Below are positions 13,401 through 22,772 of a DNA stretch of 64,000 bases, one piece after another. Under the pieces are notes generated by a model, which had not been told where the DNA came from, searched no databases, and worked only from the letters and a program-made list of their open reading frames with translations. The position numbers and the translations under genes were made by a program. The stretch comes from Oscheius onirici. Its lineage: Eukaryota; Nematoda; Chromadorea; Rhabditida; Rhabditidae. How positions within the stretch are numbered: position 1 is the first letter of the stretch; each line of letters starts with the position of its first letter. Location of the stretch: positions 2,976,064-3,040,063 of the forward strand of contig OW051468.1 of NCBI GenBank assembly GCA_932521025.1. Direction: 5' to 3'.

Positions 13401-13956
13401 CTCTATCTTGTCAGATCGCATGGCTTGTCACAATTCAAACTTTGAAACATTTGCGTCTCGTTTATGTTTGCTTGAGTATAAATGGGCCGCCTCTACGTTT
13501 GTGATAAAAGGTAGCCTGATTTCGACGTCGAGCCGGCTGGGCTCGGTTAGGCGAAAAATAGGCTGTCGATGACTAATACTTGTACCAGTCAAAGTACTCA
13601 TGTCTTTTTTCCCATCACGCGTCGTTGAACTACAGCCAGTCAATGGTAAATAAAATACAAAAAAAAATTTTGACAGTAGATCATACGGCTGTAACAATTA
13701 GTGATTTTTGAAGGAAGAAAAACCCCTTTGAAACTACTTTAGTGTGACATGTTGGGGGGCCCTTAGTTTTAGAGCTCCGTTTTGAATATAAACACCTAGA
13801 CAACACAACCGATTTTTCAAAGTCAATAAATGCGAACAATTTCAGGCAGAAGAAGCCGAACAGTCAGCCTATCCGGTCCGTCTCCATGCGAAGCCCTCTG
13901 TCCAAGATCTCCGCGAACGAATGAGAATCACTCTCTCGCAGCTGCCAAGCCCCTAA
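10445..13956 (+). CDS. MED7: Mediator complex subunit 7 (MED7)
   Basis: Middle-module subunit of the Mediator transcription coactivator. Exons 10445-10623, 11687-11764, 11802-12014, 12054-12213 and probably 13846-13956 give 246 residues in one frame. Diagnostic segments are the N-terminal FPTPPEYAQLY and FGEEYRLDDEIIR, then SQGIKQLYP, FLDLIHILIQSPDHPERIEK, MHHLVNEFRPVQARDQLRFI and a C-terminal coiled-coil helix. The phase at every junction matches. Two introns are unusually large: 10624-11686 contains a whole seipin gene on the same strand, and 12214-13845 contains a decayed gene on the opposite strand. The last exon is supported by phase and a TTTCAG acceptor only, so it is less certain than the others. 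Confidence 0.88.
10717..11572 (+). CDS. Seipin (BSCL2 family), nested in MED7 intron 1; N-terminal exon not resolved
   Basis: ER membrane protein that organises lipid-droplet formation. Exons 10717-10892, 10933-11296 and 11336-11572 join in frame (40-nt and 39-nt introns). The layout matches seipin: an N-terminal membrane helix (VYLLLLQTTTISLLTLLVPL), a luminal beta-sandwich (SCPFPAARLDAEGVLFPENH; a CxFP motif precedes the core as in the family), the conserved block DHFIHFDEIYLVIRAEAGIL followed by FFQYWPITSF, a second membrane helix and an acidic C-terminus. There is no in-frame ATG between the upstream stop at 10651 and the first helix. The first exon therefore probably lies upstream, perhaps at 10357 or shared with the MED7 leader, or the start is non-AUG. 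The gene sits wholly within a MED7 intron on the same strand. Confidence 0.82.
12389..13280 (-). pseudogene. Decayed secreted-protein gene inside MED7's last intron
   Basis: Reading the minus strand from an ATG near 13280 gives a clear signal peptide (MHLSLLLLLVVVHYGAAKLC) followed by KFKVKIELDDKSNSG and SYGDQFKPLILKG. The frame then meets TAA. It is followed by a good donor (GAAG|GTAAGT) and a second exon-like segment (GNLEFNVGDKAKSANVD, IYLYIDEQEQKSALHFG, DDLYKRGKNED) interrupted by three TAG codons and out of frame with the first part. Codon use and amino-acid pattern are clearly those of former coding DNA. A further segment near 12.65-12.75 kb (DWIMKAGIYMGAKCEEKYGD) may be the old 3' part. 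I do not recognise the family. The stops cannot be removed by a short intron that I can see. Confidence 0.55.
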
Positions 13957-14564
13957 ATCTCCCTCTCTACTTTCAAGCTTTTCTCATTTTCAACGGGTTC
14001 AATTCAACCTCTTCTCTCCCCCCCCCCCCCCCTTGTCCGTACTGTTTACCTTATTTTCTCCCCTAATCAATTGGAACCGATGTTATTGTGTGTGTGTGTG
14101 TAATGAAAAACTATTCAATTGCGTTTTGTGTGAAAAACGGCTTAAATCCGTGGATTTTATCCCTTTTTGTGAGCCTTTTGAAGAAGAAAGAATTTAGTTC
14201 TTTTCAGAGCCAAGAACAGCTGGCTGACAGCTTATTAAACCTAGGTAGGCGATTCTTTGCCCGGCTTATTCGCAAAGCTAGCTTTTAAGATCTTTCCGAA
14301 AGTTTCCTTGCGTTAAGTTCTTGCTAAACTTATCTAAACGTGAACAGTCTTGGTTTTTGAAAATTGTAAGGAAAAGCAGTCCACATCTAGGAGGCTATCC
14401 TGCTGGTTAAAAATTGGAAATTTCTTCTGATTGTCTACTTTTATGAGCTGAGCTTCCGAAGAGCCTAAAAACGTTAAAATAATAGTGGACGAGACTTTAA
14501 TAAAATGTACAAAAACCCTTCTCTGTCCGATAGTAATTTTGTCAATTTTCAGCGAACCCATACA
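13957..14564. other. Intergenic region MED7 to UBE2W with C-homopolymer and TG tract
   Basis: It contains an uninterrupted C run of about 13 bases near 14020-14032 and a short TG run near 14088-14101. A TTTCAG acceptor-like site lies 13 nt before the UBE2W start. No credible gene was seen. Confidence 0.5.
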
Positions 14565-15544
14565 ATGGGGGATTCCTGCACAAGGCGATTGAACAAGGAG
14601 ATGCAGCAGCTCTATTCTGATCCGCCTGCCGGAATAACCATTGAAAACATTCTACCGAACGGTGATATACGGTTCCTTTTATAATTTTTAATTCTGATTT
14701 TATTAATGTTCAGAGAATGGAAGCTGGGAGTGAAAGGAGCCAAAGGAACGCTGTATGATGGCGAGGAATTTGCTCTGCAGTTCAGGTTCAGCAGTCAGTA
14801 TCCCTTCAACTCACCCGAGGTTTCTTGTTCTTTTTAAAACAAAAAGGAAGAATTTACAGGTAACATTCGTCGGTGACAACATCCCAGTTCATCCGCACAT
14901 CTACTCAAACGGGCATATTTGTCTTTCGATTCTAAGCGACGACTGGACGCCAGCACTGTCAGTTCAAGCCGTCTGTCTGTCAATTCTGTCCATGCTTTCC
15001 TCTGCCAAAGAAAAGGTTAGTCTATTCCGATTTTACAGCGCTCACACCTTCAAAGCGTGCAGTCGAGCAAGGAGTTCTCTCTAAAAAGAAAGATTGTATA
15101 CAGCAACAATACAGCAGACCGCGTCTGTTGTGAAACACGAAAAGAGTTTACTGGGCTAACTGGCTGTGTTTCTGGGGTCCAGTACACTCTAACATTAATT
15201 AAAGCAGGAATCATATACTCGGAAAGATAACAAAGCAAGGTCCGGTTATAGTAGTGCAAAGAAATCACTTTCCTGCATAATACTGTAGACAGAAATGTCG
15301 TGGAAACTGCTTGAAATTATCGCCAAATTACAAGACCGTTTAGTGTTTCACGTACTCAATCCAGCAAGAAAATCATTATAGAAAACAAGTCAAATCTGTG
15401 GGGCAAAGGTGTAAACTTGTTCTACAATCTGTATTTTTTCAGAAAAGGCCTCCCGACAACGCCTTGTACATTCGGACGTGTAACAAAAATCCAAACAAGA
15501 CTCGCTGGTGGTTCCACGGCTCGTTTTTCTTCCTTTTCCTCTAA
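14565..15544 (+). CDS. UBE2W: Ubiquitin-conjugating enzyme E2 W (UBE2W)
   Basis: E2 enzyme that attaches ubiquitin to substrate N-termini. Exons 14565-14671, 14714-14819, 14860-15015 and 15443-15544 give 156 residues. The UBC fold is complete: N-terminal [35 protein letters not shown], the active-site region [15 protein letters not shown] with the catalytic cysteine, [20 protein letters not shown] and the W-type C-terminal [19 protein letters not shown]2W lacks the usual loop after the active site, and this matches. The last intron (15016-15442) is 427 nt, ten times the others. The C-terminal tail is hydrophobic (phenylalanine-rich), which differs from vertebrate UBE2W. Confidence 0.93.
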
Positions 15545-15549
15545 AAATA

Positions 15550-15780
15550 ACAAATTTAGATGACGACGTCTGACCAAAAAAGAGACTTCTACTCCATACT
15601 CTCTGTCTCCCAGCGCCGCCATCTTATCATCTGCGGCCTTCAAAAATGTGTAGATAGTGTCCATTTTCGCCCCGAATTCAGTTGTGTACATTCTACTTTC
15701 TCCTTCACTCAGTTGCCGGTCATCATCCTCCCCGTTACTTCCAACTTTGTCAAAAACTGCGAACTATGTAATTATTGATA
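15550..15780 (-). CDS. Possible small acidic/helical protein, unassigned
   Basis: The minus strand is open for about 75 codons up to the 3' end of UBE2W and carries a helix-like segment (AKMDTIYTFLKAADDKMAAL) after an acidic stretch. An ATG lies at about 15691 and another 9 codons on. The size and helical character would suit a small coiled-coil subunit, but I cannot match a family, and splice sites are unclear. Confidence 0.25.
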
Positions 15781-15879
15781 AATTTTGGCTGTGCTATTCT
15801 ACAAACTGTTAATTCTCGCCTTCAAAATTGTATTGTATCCTAGAATTTGAAACGCTTCTTTTACAACTTTTCAGTTCTT

Positions 15880-18384
15880 ATGATGAACAATTTAGCGAAA
15901 ATGGCACGAATTGCCATCGTCGGAGAGGGAGTCGTTGGAATTTCGACGGCTCTATTCATTCAGAAGAAAATTCCTAAGGCTGAGGTTTGTTCATTTTCTA
16001 CTGTTTTTATTGCTAAACTGGTCCTGCGTGTCTAAAAACCAATGCAAGTAAAGTTGCGGCAAAAAAACCAAGTTTAGCTTCTGTAAACCCTCTCATGTTG
16101 CCTTCCTTCTATGGTTTGTTCAAAAAAAAAAAGAGAGTTCGACCATAACCCATTTAATTCGACCGGAATAACAACAGAAAACTTAGATCAGTATCCTGTT
16201 TCCATGTTATAAGGGTCTCGCGCGGAAATAAATGGGTTACGGTCGAGCTCTCTTTTTTTTTTATAACAAACCATAGCTATGTCGGCAAACAGTTGGGAGG
16301 TCTTTTAGAATAACCTTATCGTGGGGGAAAAAGCGCTTAGGAGAAAAAATCTTACAAGTAGTTACTAGTTTTGTACAATTTGTTTCTCTTTAAATATGGC
16401 TGACTCGCTGTAACTGCTAAATCTCAACCGATTCAGTCCTAAAGGTTGGAGAAAGATCGATTTGGTTGACCGGATCAAGTCGCTAAAGTACGTTACTATT
16501 CGTTCAGCTGCTCGTTCAGTGAATCGTCAGAGTGTGAAAACTAGATCCTACTTTTTTAATAGCTTCCACTAGTTTTTTGCTAATTCTTCTTCCAGATCAC
16601 CATATTTTCCGATGCTCTGTTCGAAAAATCCTGCAGCTACGGTCCGGCCGGTCTCTTCCGCATCGACAACATCAATTGGGAGAAGAACAGGCTAGTTATT
16701 CACTTTTTTTCGCTAAACAACCCTCACTATTTGTAGAAAATACGGCAAGACGACCTTCAACTGGCTGGCCTCTCTGGCTCGAACGCGTCCGGGCTCCGAG
16801 ACTGGCGTCAAACTGCTTTCCGGCCATATTCAGTCGGACTGCGAAGAGAATCTCAAAAATCAAGAGAGGGCTTATGCCGACATCGTCTACAACTTTCGAT
16901 GGCTGTCCGAGGCCGAAATGAAGTCGCAGTTCGAAAATCCGGCAAAGTGAGTCCCATTTTCTGCGAGTTTGGACCACAAATTTAAAAATTTCAGATACTG
17001 CATCCACTACTCGGCCTACGCCGCTGAAGGAAATCTCTACGTGCCATTTCTTCGAAGTCTTCTGAAAAATGTTGTCTTCGAGCAGAAGAAAGTAGAAGAT
17101 CTGGCAGAAGTAGGCTTATTTTTGCCCCTATCAAGGCTAAATTTGAGCTCGGAAATAACTTTGACGTCATCGTAAACTGCGCCGGACTGAACGGCGGCAA
17201 GCTGGCCGGAGACGACAACACAGTGATCCCGGTTCGTGGAATTGTGGCTCTGGTTGATGCGCCCTGGCATAAGCAGTTCCTCTACAGAGATTTCTCCACT
17301 TTCACCATTCCCAAGTTGGTTTTTTTGCTAAATTTTTAGCCGTTTTGTTGCCCTCCCACTAAAGGGAAGGCTGTTCCAAAATTTCTTTCAACCTCTATCT
17401 TCATAGGGTCGGAAGCATTTGAATACCTCAAACTTGGGTAATTAAACCGAAGATTCTGTCCGCTGTGTGGTTATCTAATCGGCTGGGGAAAGTAATCGTA
17501 CGGCAGAGGCCGGGAATATGGAATATTTTGGTCAGAAACGCAGGGGAGCCATTGGCTCAACTCGTTCAGCATGGCTACTCAGTTATTACAAATTTTGTTA
17601 GAAAAAATCTGTTCTTCTATAGACTCTAAGTAGTCGAAAGAACAAGTCAAATAATACCCTATCCAAGAAAAATGCATTCTCTCGTTCATTTTCCTGTACC
17701 AAGCTTTTCTCCTATGTCTCTGACCCAGATTCTCCTGGCCTCTGCCGTACTATCACTTTCCCCAGTCCACTAGATAGCCACGCAGCGAGCACAATCTTTG
17801 GTTTAATTACCCAAGTTTGAGGTATTCAAATGCTTCTGACCCTATGAAGATAGAGGTTGAAAGAAATTTTGGAACAGCCTTCCCAAAAGGGAAGGCGACA
17901 GGACAAGGTCAAATATGCACAACGCTCTTTGTAGAAAAGGCATAAAACCCCTTTTATATTTTGTTTGCTTCAGAAATGACGTTGTCGTCGTCGGCTCGGT
18001 GAAGGCGGACGGCGACTGGCGTAGCGACCACGATCAGACCGAAGTCGACGAGATTTTGAGGCGATATTACGAAATTCAGCCGGCCATGAAGGTTTGCCTT
18101 TTTTAAACAAAATACTTAAAACATTCTAGAATGCTCCCGTAATTGGTTCCTGGTGTGCCCTGCGCCCCTTTCGACCGTCCGGCATTCGAATCGACTCTGC
18201 GGTCAGAAAAAACACAAATGGAAAGCTGTTTTCTGTTAGTTTAGCCCTTTTCTTTTAAAAACACCTTCTTTAGCTCGTAAACCACTATGGACACGGATCG
18301 AACGGCTTCACGCTGGGATGGGGATCGGCTCAGGACGCCGCCAACCTGGTCGAGAAAGCCGTCGCTTTGAAGAGCAAGTTGTAA
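15880..18384 (+). CDS. DDO: D-aspartate oxidase (FAD-dependent D-amino-acid oxidase family), peroxisomal
   Basis: Oxidises acidic D-amino acids using FAD. Eight exons (15880-15984, 16596-16690, 16737-16946, 16995-17109, 17136-17314, 17974-18091, 18130-18234, 18274-18384) total exactly 346 codons; an alternative start at 15901 (MARIAIVG) is equally plausible. The N-terminal FAD-binding motif is AIVGEGVVGIST, the FAD/substrate core includes VIVNCAGLNGGKL and VIPVRGIVALVDAPW, and the C-terminal part has LRPFRPSGIRID and NHYGHGSNGFTLGWGSA. The protein ends in SKL, a type-1 peroxisomal targeting signal. Two introns host foldback elements (16112-16273; 17364-17884). Intron 16691-16736 uses a GC donor, and intron 17110-17135 is only 26 nt. 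It could be a D-amino-acid oxidase instead. Confidence 0.88.
16112..16273. mobile_element. MITE with TA target duplication in a DDO intron
   Basis: The element has long imperfect terminal inverted repeats (left TGGTTTGTTC, A-run, then AGAGAGTTCGACCATAACCC; right end its near complement) of about 45 nt around a 70-nt centre, flanked by TA on both sides. It carries no ORF. It shares GTTCAAAAAAAA termini and an inner AACCCAT motif with elements at 37136-37315 and about 37664-37868. Confidence 0.65.
17364..17884. mobile_element. Foldback element with ~150-bp inverted arms in a DDO intron
   Basis: The left arm (17364-17513, beginning GGGAAGGCTGTTCC) and right arm (17734-17884) are inverted copies, roughly 90% identical by eye, around a 220-nt centre. 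There is no coding capacity. Flanks are A-rich (possible AAA target duplication). The arms could form a long hairpin within the pre-mRNA. Confidence 0.7.
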
Positions 18385-18648
18385 AAAATGTATGCAGTTT
18401 TATTAACTTTTTTTGTAAAAGATAAAACTTAACTTTTCCCTGTTCTTTAGTACGAAGAAAGCGCAAGCAATTTGAGTAAGTCATTTGTAAAATACAGATT
18501 ACAGTTGTCCGTATCAAAATGAGCGGTAGTAAGTAACAGGTGGAAAGACAGACGATTAAATTGTAAATAAACATTTATTAGAAAAGTCCATTACCCGTTC
18601 AGTAATCACGAAAAACTAAGGCTCTAAAGGGTTCTGGAAAACTACTTT

Positions 18649-21600
18649 CTACTTGAAATCCTCGTCATTGTCAAAAGGTCTGTACATGAAGGGAATGAGG
18701 ACGAGAAGAACAAATGTGATTGTGGAGGTGGCGAAGAGAAAGAGCCAAAAGAGAAGGGAATCTATCACTTGGGCAACTTGACGCCATTCGTTGGCTAGTT
18801 TCTCGCCTGCGTCTTCTTTCTGTTGTCTTTTTATCAGAACCTGAAAGTTTTTAATCTTTTATCCAGGTTCAGGTCATACCTGCATAGTTTTGATCAACTT
18901 CGCCTGCAGCTCTTCCGTACTCAGTCGTCGTTTCCTGGTCAAGCCGTTACTATTGACAACAACTTCCGTATTGGGGATATCCAGAAGCAGAGGCTCTTTG
19001 GCGGAGTCCTAAAAACGATTGTAGACAAGGGAAAACAAAGAAAAATGCTTTCTGTCATGAAAGTAGTTACCAGAGGTTAGCCATGATGTAGCATATGATG
19101 CTTACAGCACACAAGTATTTGGGTATAGTCTAACTCTGAGAGAATATTCTAGAGACTGGTAGGAAGATAAAAAAGATGAGACTGGACAAAACTGCAACTT
19201 CCGAAAGGTCAGGAGCCCGTTCCTTCGGCACAGACGGCACCCACTAGAAAAATTGTGACGATGAGAATAAAGAGTTCTAACAAGAGTTTCAACAGGGAAT
19301 CGATAACGAGCCAAAATGAACTTTTCCAGACTTGGCTTCGGATTAGATAGTAAGAGGCAACACGGTTTAGGAAGCGACAAAATGTGGCTGAGAAAACGAA
19401 GATAAGGATCTGAAATCTCACCAAACGAACCGGCGTCCCGTTCAGCAGAAGATCCGGTCGGTCGGCCAGAGTATTAAAGTCCTGTTTCATGTTGCTCATG
19501 GCCATCCGGACGGACATTCGCCGCATCATTCCATTCTGACCGATACTCATTGACGATTTGGGAACCATGTCCGGCACTGAAAGAGTCTGGTCAGAGAGGA
19601 TAGAAATTTGAAATGTCCACAGTAACCCGAACCATTAAAAAAGTTGGTACTCACACGGAGGAAGTTTCATCCTCAGAATCCTTCTCAGTCGGTCCAGAAT
19701 CAGTGACCGAACCCAGAAGGGAACAGGTTCATTGAAGGGACCTCTGTGATGAAAGTTGAGTACGAGGACGGTCATAACGACGGAGACTGAGGTCATTCCC
19801 ATGACTACCGTCAAATAAATTCCGATCAGAGGCATAGAATCAGACGTCTCGGGCATTTTTTCCGCTATTGCAAGCACGAAGACCTGAAGGTTTTGAATGT
19901 GAGTTTTGAGGTGGAATACTTACGGAAAATGCGAGCAAGACGGTGATTCCGAGAGCAATCTTTTCGCCAGAATCGGGCGGAAGAACGAAAACTGAAATGA
20001 AGAAAAGATTATTGCGTTGGACTGTCCAAACAGAAAATATTCAGTGTGTCTCACACAATTGTTACAGTTTGTTTAGTCCAATTAATGGTCGACGTCTGAC
20101 CATCTTTTCTACAGATATACAACAACAGTTAAGATTACAGTAATCTACAGTAACCCGACTCACCCAGTAGTGTCAGAACGCTCATCATGAGACAAGGAAA
20201 GACGATATTATAGAGGTAGTAGAGAGTCTTCCTCTGGATGTAAATGAAGAAGGTAATGTCCGGGTAGGGCTCAGGACAGCAGGTGTACTTTACTACCCGA
20301 CGTTTTTGAGAAACCTAAACACTTTCAGACCAAAACGAAATTAAAAATCGTTACTTTGACCAGGTCAAACTCTCCCGAAGGAACGTAGTTGGTGAGATCT
20401 ATGTTCTCACTTCTGTTCGTTATGTCTACCTGAATGTGGATTTAACTAATTTAATATTTCTTGTTTTTACCTGGAACCCGTGATATGTCCATGAGCCGAA
20501 TTTAAGAGAACACTTTTGAGCATCGAAGGGGAAGAGAGATACGTCAACTAGAAATTGTTGGTGGTTACTGTACATTTCATGTTTTAAAACGATCAGAAAA
20601 AATAATGTTGTTGGCTTTTTAAAATGACTTTAAACAAGTAACAAGCTCTTGTAACTACAGGATATCGCGGCTACTTGAAGATTCGAGTTTGTCATCTCTA
20701 CTTTTTTCTGGGCGTTCTACCCTTATTCAGCACATTGCTCTACATTCGGACGCGATCCTTGGTCTTCTAGACGGATGATTCCTTGAAGAAGACCTGCACT
20801 CGATACACTTTCCCCCCTTTTTCACATTTAGCATGGTTTCCGACTCAACCAAGGTTTCAAAGTAGTGTCTAATTCACGTAGACAGGTTGGAGCACAGCCC
20901 TATGGGTTAATGATGTCACTCCCGCTACCTCTGTTGATTGGATTCAAGGCCTCTCTCACGTATGAAGTAGATTTTCATTGTGCATCTATAGTGGCTAGGG
21001 GGATAGTTTACTGCGGCCCAGAGGGGTGAATATGAGATGTAAGCTAACTATTGGTTACTTGAATCTTTCAGTTAGACTTTGCTCATTTTTCAGCAGTTTG
21101 GCTATTATACGTCCCGGTTATAGACACAGCCCGAGTTTTTTTAAACTATTTTGATTCCTAAAGTTGAATTGTAACCCTCTGCTATTCCCCCTTTGTACAT
21201 TGTAACAATGTTTTGCCTATGGCAAAATGAATATTCTATTCTAAGTTGTAAGTTTATCTTGGCTGCAACTTTACAGATCATCAAGAAGCTGGAAAATGAG
21301 TATTTCAGGCAGAAAACTGAGGTCAACGGCCGGGTTCTAATGGTCAAAAGAATCACCTTTACACGTGCTCCGCAATTGCGTCGGTGGAGGCCAGAAGACC
21401 GTTCCCGTATAAAGTACCATGGCTCGAGAACGCATATAGCCTGCTGTGTAGTCATCAGCACTGAATTTTTAGAATAAGATACGGTATTTGCTAAAATTTT
21501 TAGCACTTAGCGCAGTAAATACCTTGGAGATAAGCAATTATATTCAGCCGAGAAATAGGGGACGAGACGCGCCAGTATGTATGTGCATTTCACCTCCAAG

Positions 21601-22772
21601 AAATCATTTTGTACTGCAAAGTTCTGCTTTTTGAGAACATAATCCTACTTGAAAATGACTGAGTAAAAACTGAGTAAACCTAGCTAAAAAAAGAGTTACT
21701 TGTTGTACAAGACGATGTCCGGCAGCCATATGAGATCACAGGGTATTCGAATGGACTGTATCCCGCCAAAATCGTCCGGATTCCATCTGAGGAGTTCGTC
21801 GTTCCATTCCTAAAAATCTGTGTTCTTCCCTCCGAAAAGAGTACGAGACTCAGCTGACTACTAAATGAGCCCGAGCTGAAAGAGAGGCGACGCTCCTCTT
21901 TATTGCAAAATCGGAAGACGGGCTTCCGAGTTCCTCCTCACATGACCAAAAGAAAGAGACTGACCTGATCCAGCCACACGTTTATTGTCAAAACTTGATT
22001 CCTCTCATCCATATCGAAGATGTTTGTCATGGTCATGCCGAGTTTTACAGTCACTGTTTGTGAGGCATTCCTGACGGGACGGACGGCCTTCTCGTAGTCT
22101 TTGAGCAGGTGGTACAGTAGTCTGAAAAATGGACAAAAGTACTGTCTACAGTAGGAAAATAGCTTGTCTTCTTCCAGTTTCGCCAGTTTTTATTTCTCTG
22201 TCACCCAGACTACAAAGTGAATTGAAAGCCTGCCAACTAATACGACACCCACACTGGATTTATTTACATAAACGAATGCAAGTGACGTTTCTTTTGGGAC
22301 GAGAGTTCGCAAAATTTTCAAAAAGGCTCTCGAAAGCACAAGGACCATTGTTCCGAAATTAAGGAAGTTCCGCCACTTTAGTTTTTCTGCTTATCGCACT
22401 AATGTGACGTGTTTCGACATGTTTACCTGGACGTTCTGGGAATGTTTTAACGTGATGAAGAGATCGAAACAAACTAAGAAAACATGACTCGTGAAGAAGC
22501 TTCTCTCCCTCACTCAAAAATGCATATTTTAGATTAGTGATGTTCTACAAACTTGCAGATCAGATAAAAATCTACAGCTTTGCAGAACATCGCTAAGCTT
22601 GGAAATGTTTTCTTTAATCCGAAAGAGCTCACTTCTGTTCATCAGTGAACCTGCTCGTCTCATTGATCTGATGGTTTGTCTGGTAGTTGGAGATTCTGTC
22701 TGATATGTTGTGGAAGAAGGCATCAACTATGAGAGTAGACTGGAGAGAAAGAAGAACAGCTAGTAGAATCAT
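18649..22772 (-). CDS. Nicotinic acetylcholine receptor-type subunit (alpha-like, Cys-loop channel)
   Basis: Ligand-gated ion-channel subunit for the cell surface. It starts with a signal peptide ([18 protein letters not shown]). In order follow [40 protein letters not shown], loop A ([10 protein letters not shown]), the Cys-loop end (FPFDAQKC), KFGSWTYHG, loop C with adjacent cysteines ([11 protein letters not shown]) marking an alpha-type subunit, M1, M2 ([19 protein letters not shown]), M3 and finally M4 ([20 protein letters not shown]), ending DNDEDFK. The pore-lining glutamate next to M2 fits a cation channel. The segment between loop A and the Cys-loop, which must include the first loop cysteine, is not evident in the roughly 1.1 kb between 20.56 and 21.69 kb, so one exon is unassigned or lost. 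Confidence 0.82.

Noticed and set aside
13957-14100. C-run and TG-run as a regulatory element
   Set aside because: Homopolymer and short tandem tracts occur elsewhere in the window (30937, 42510) with no consistent gene context.
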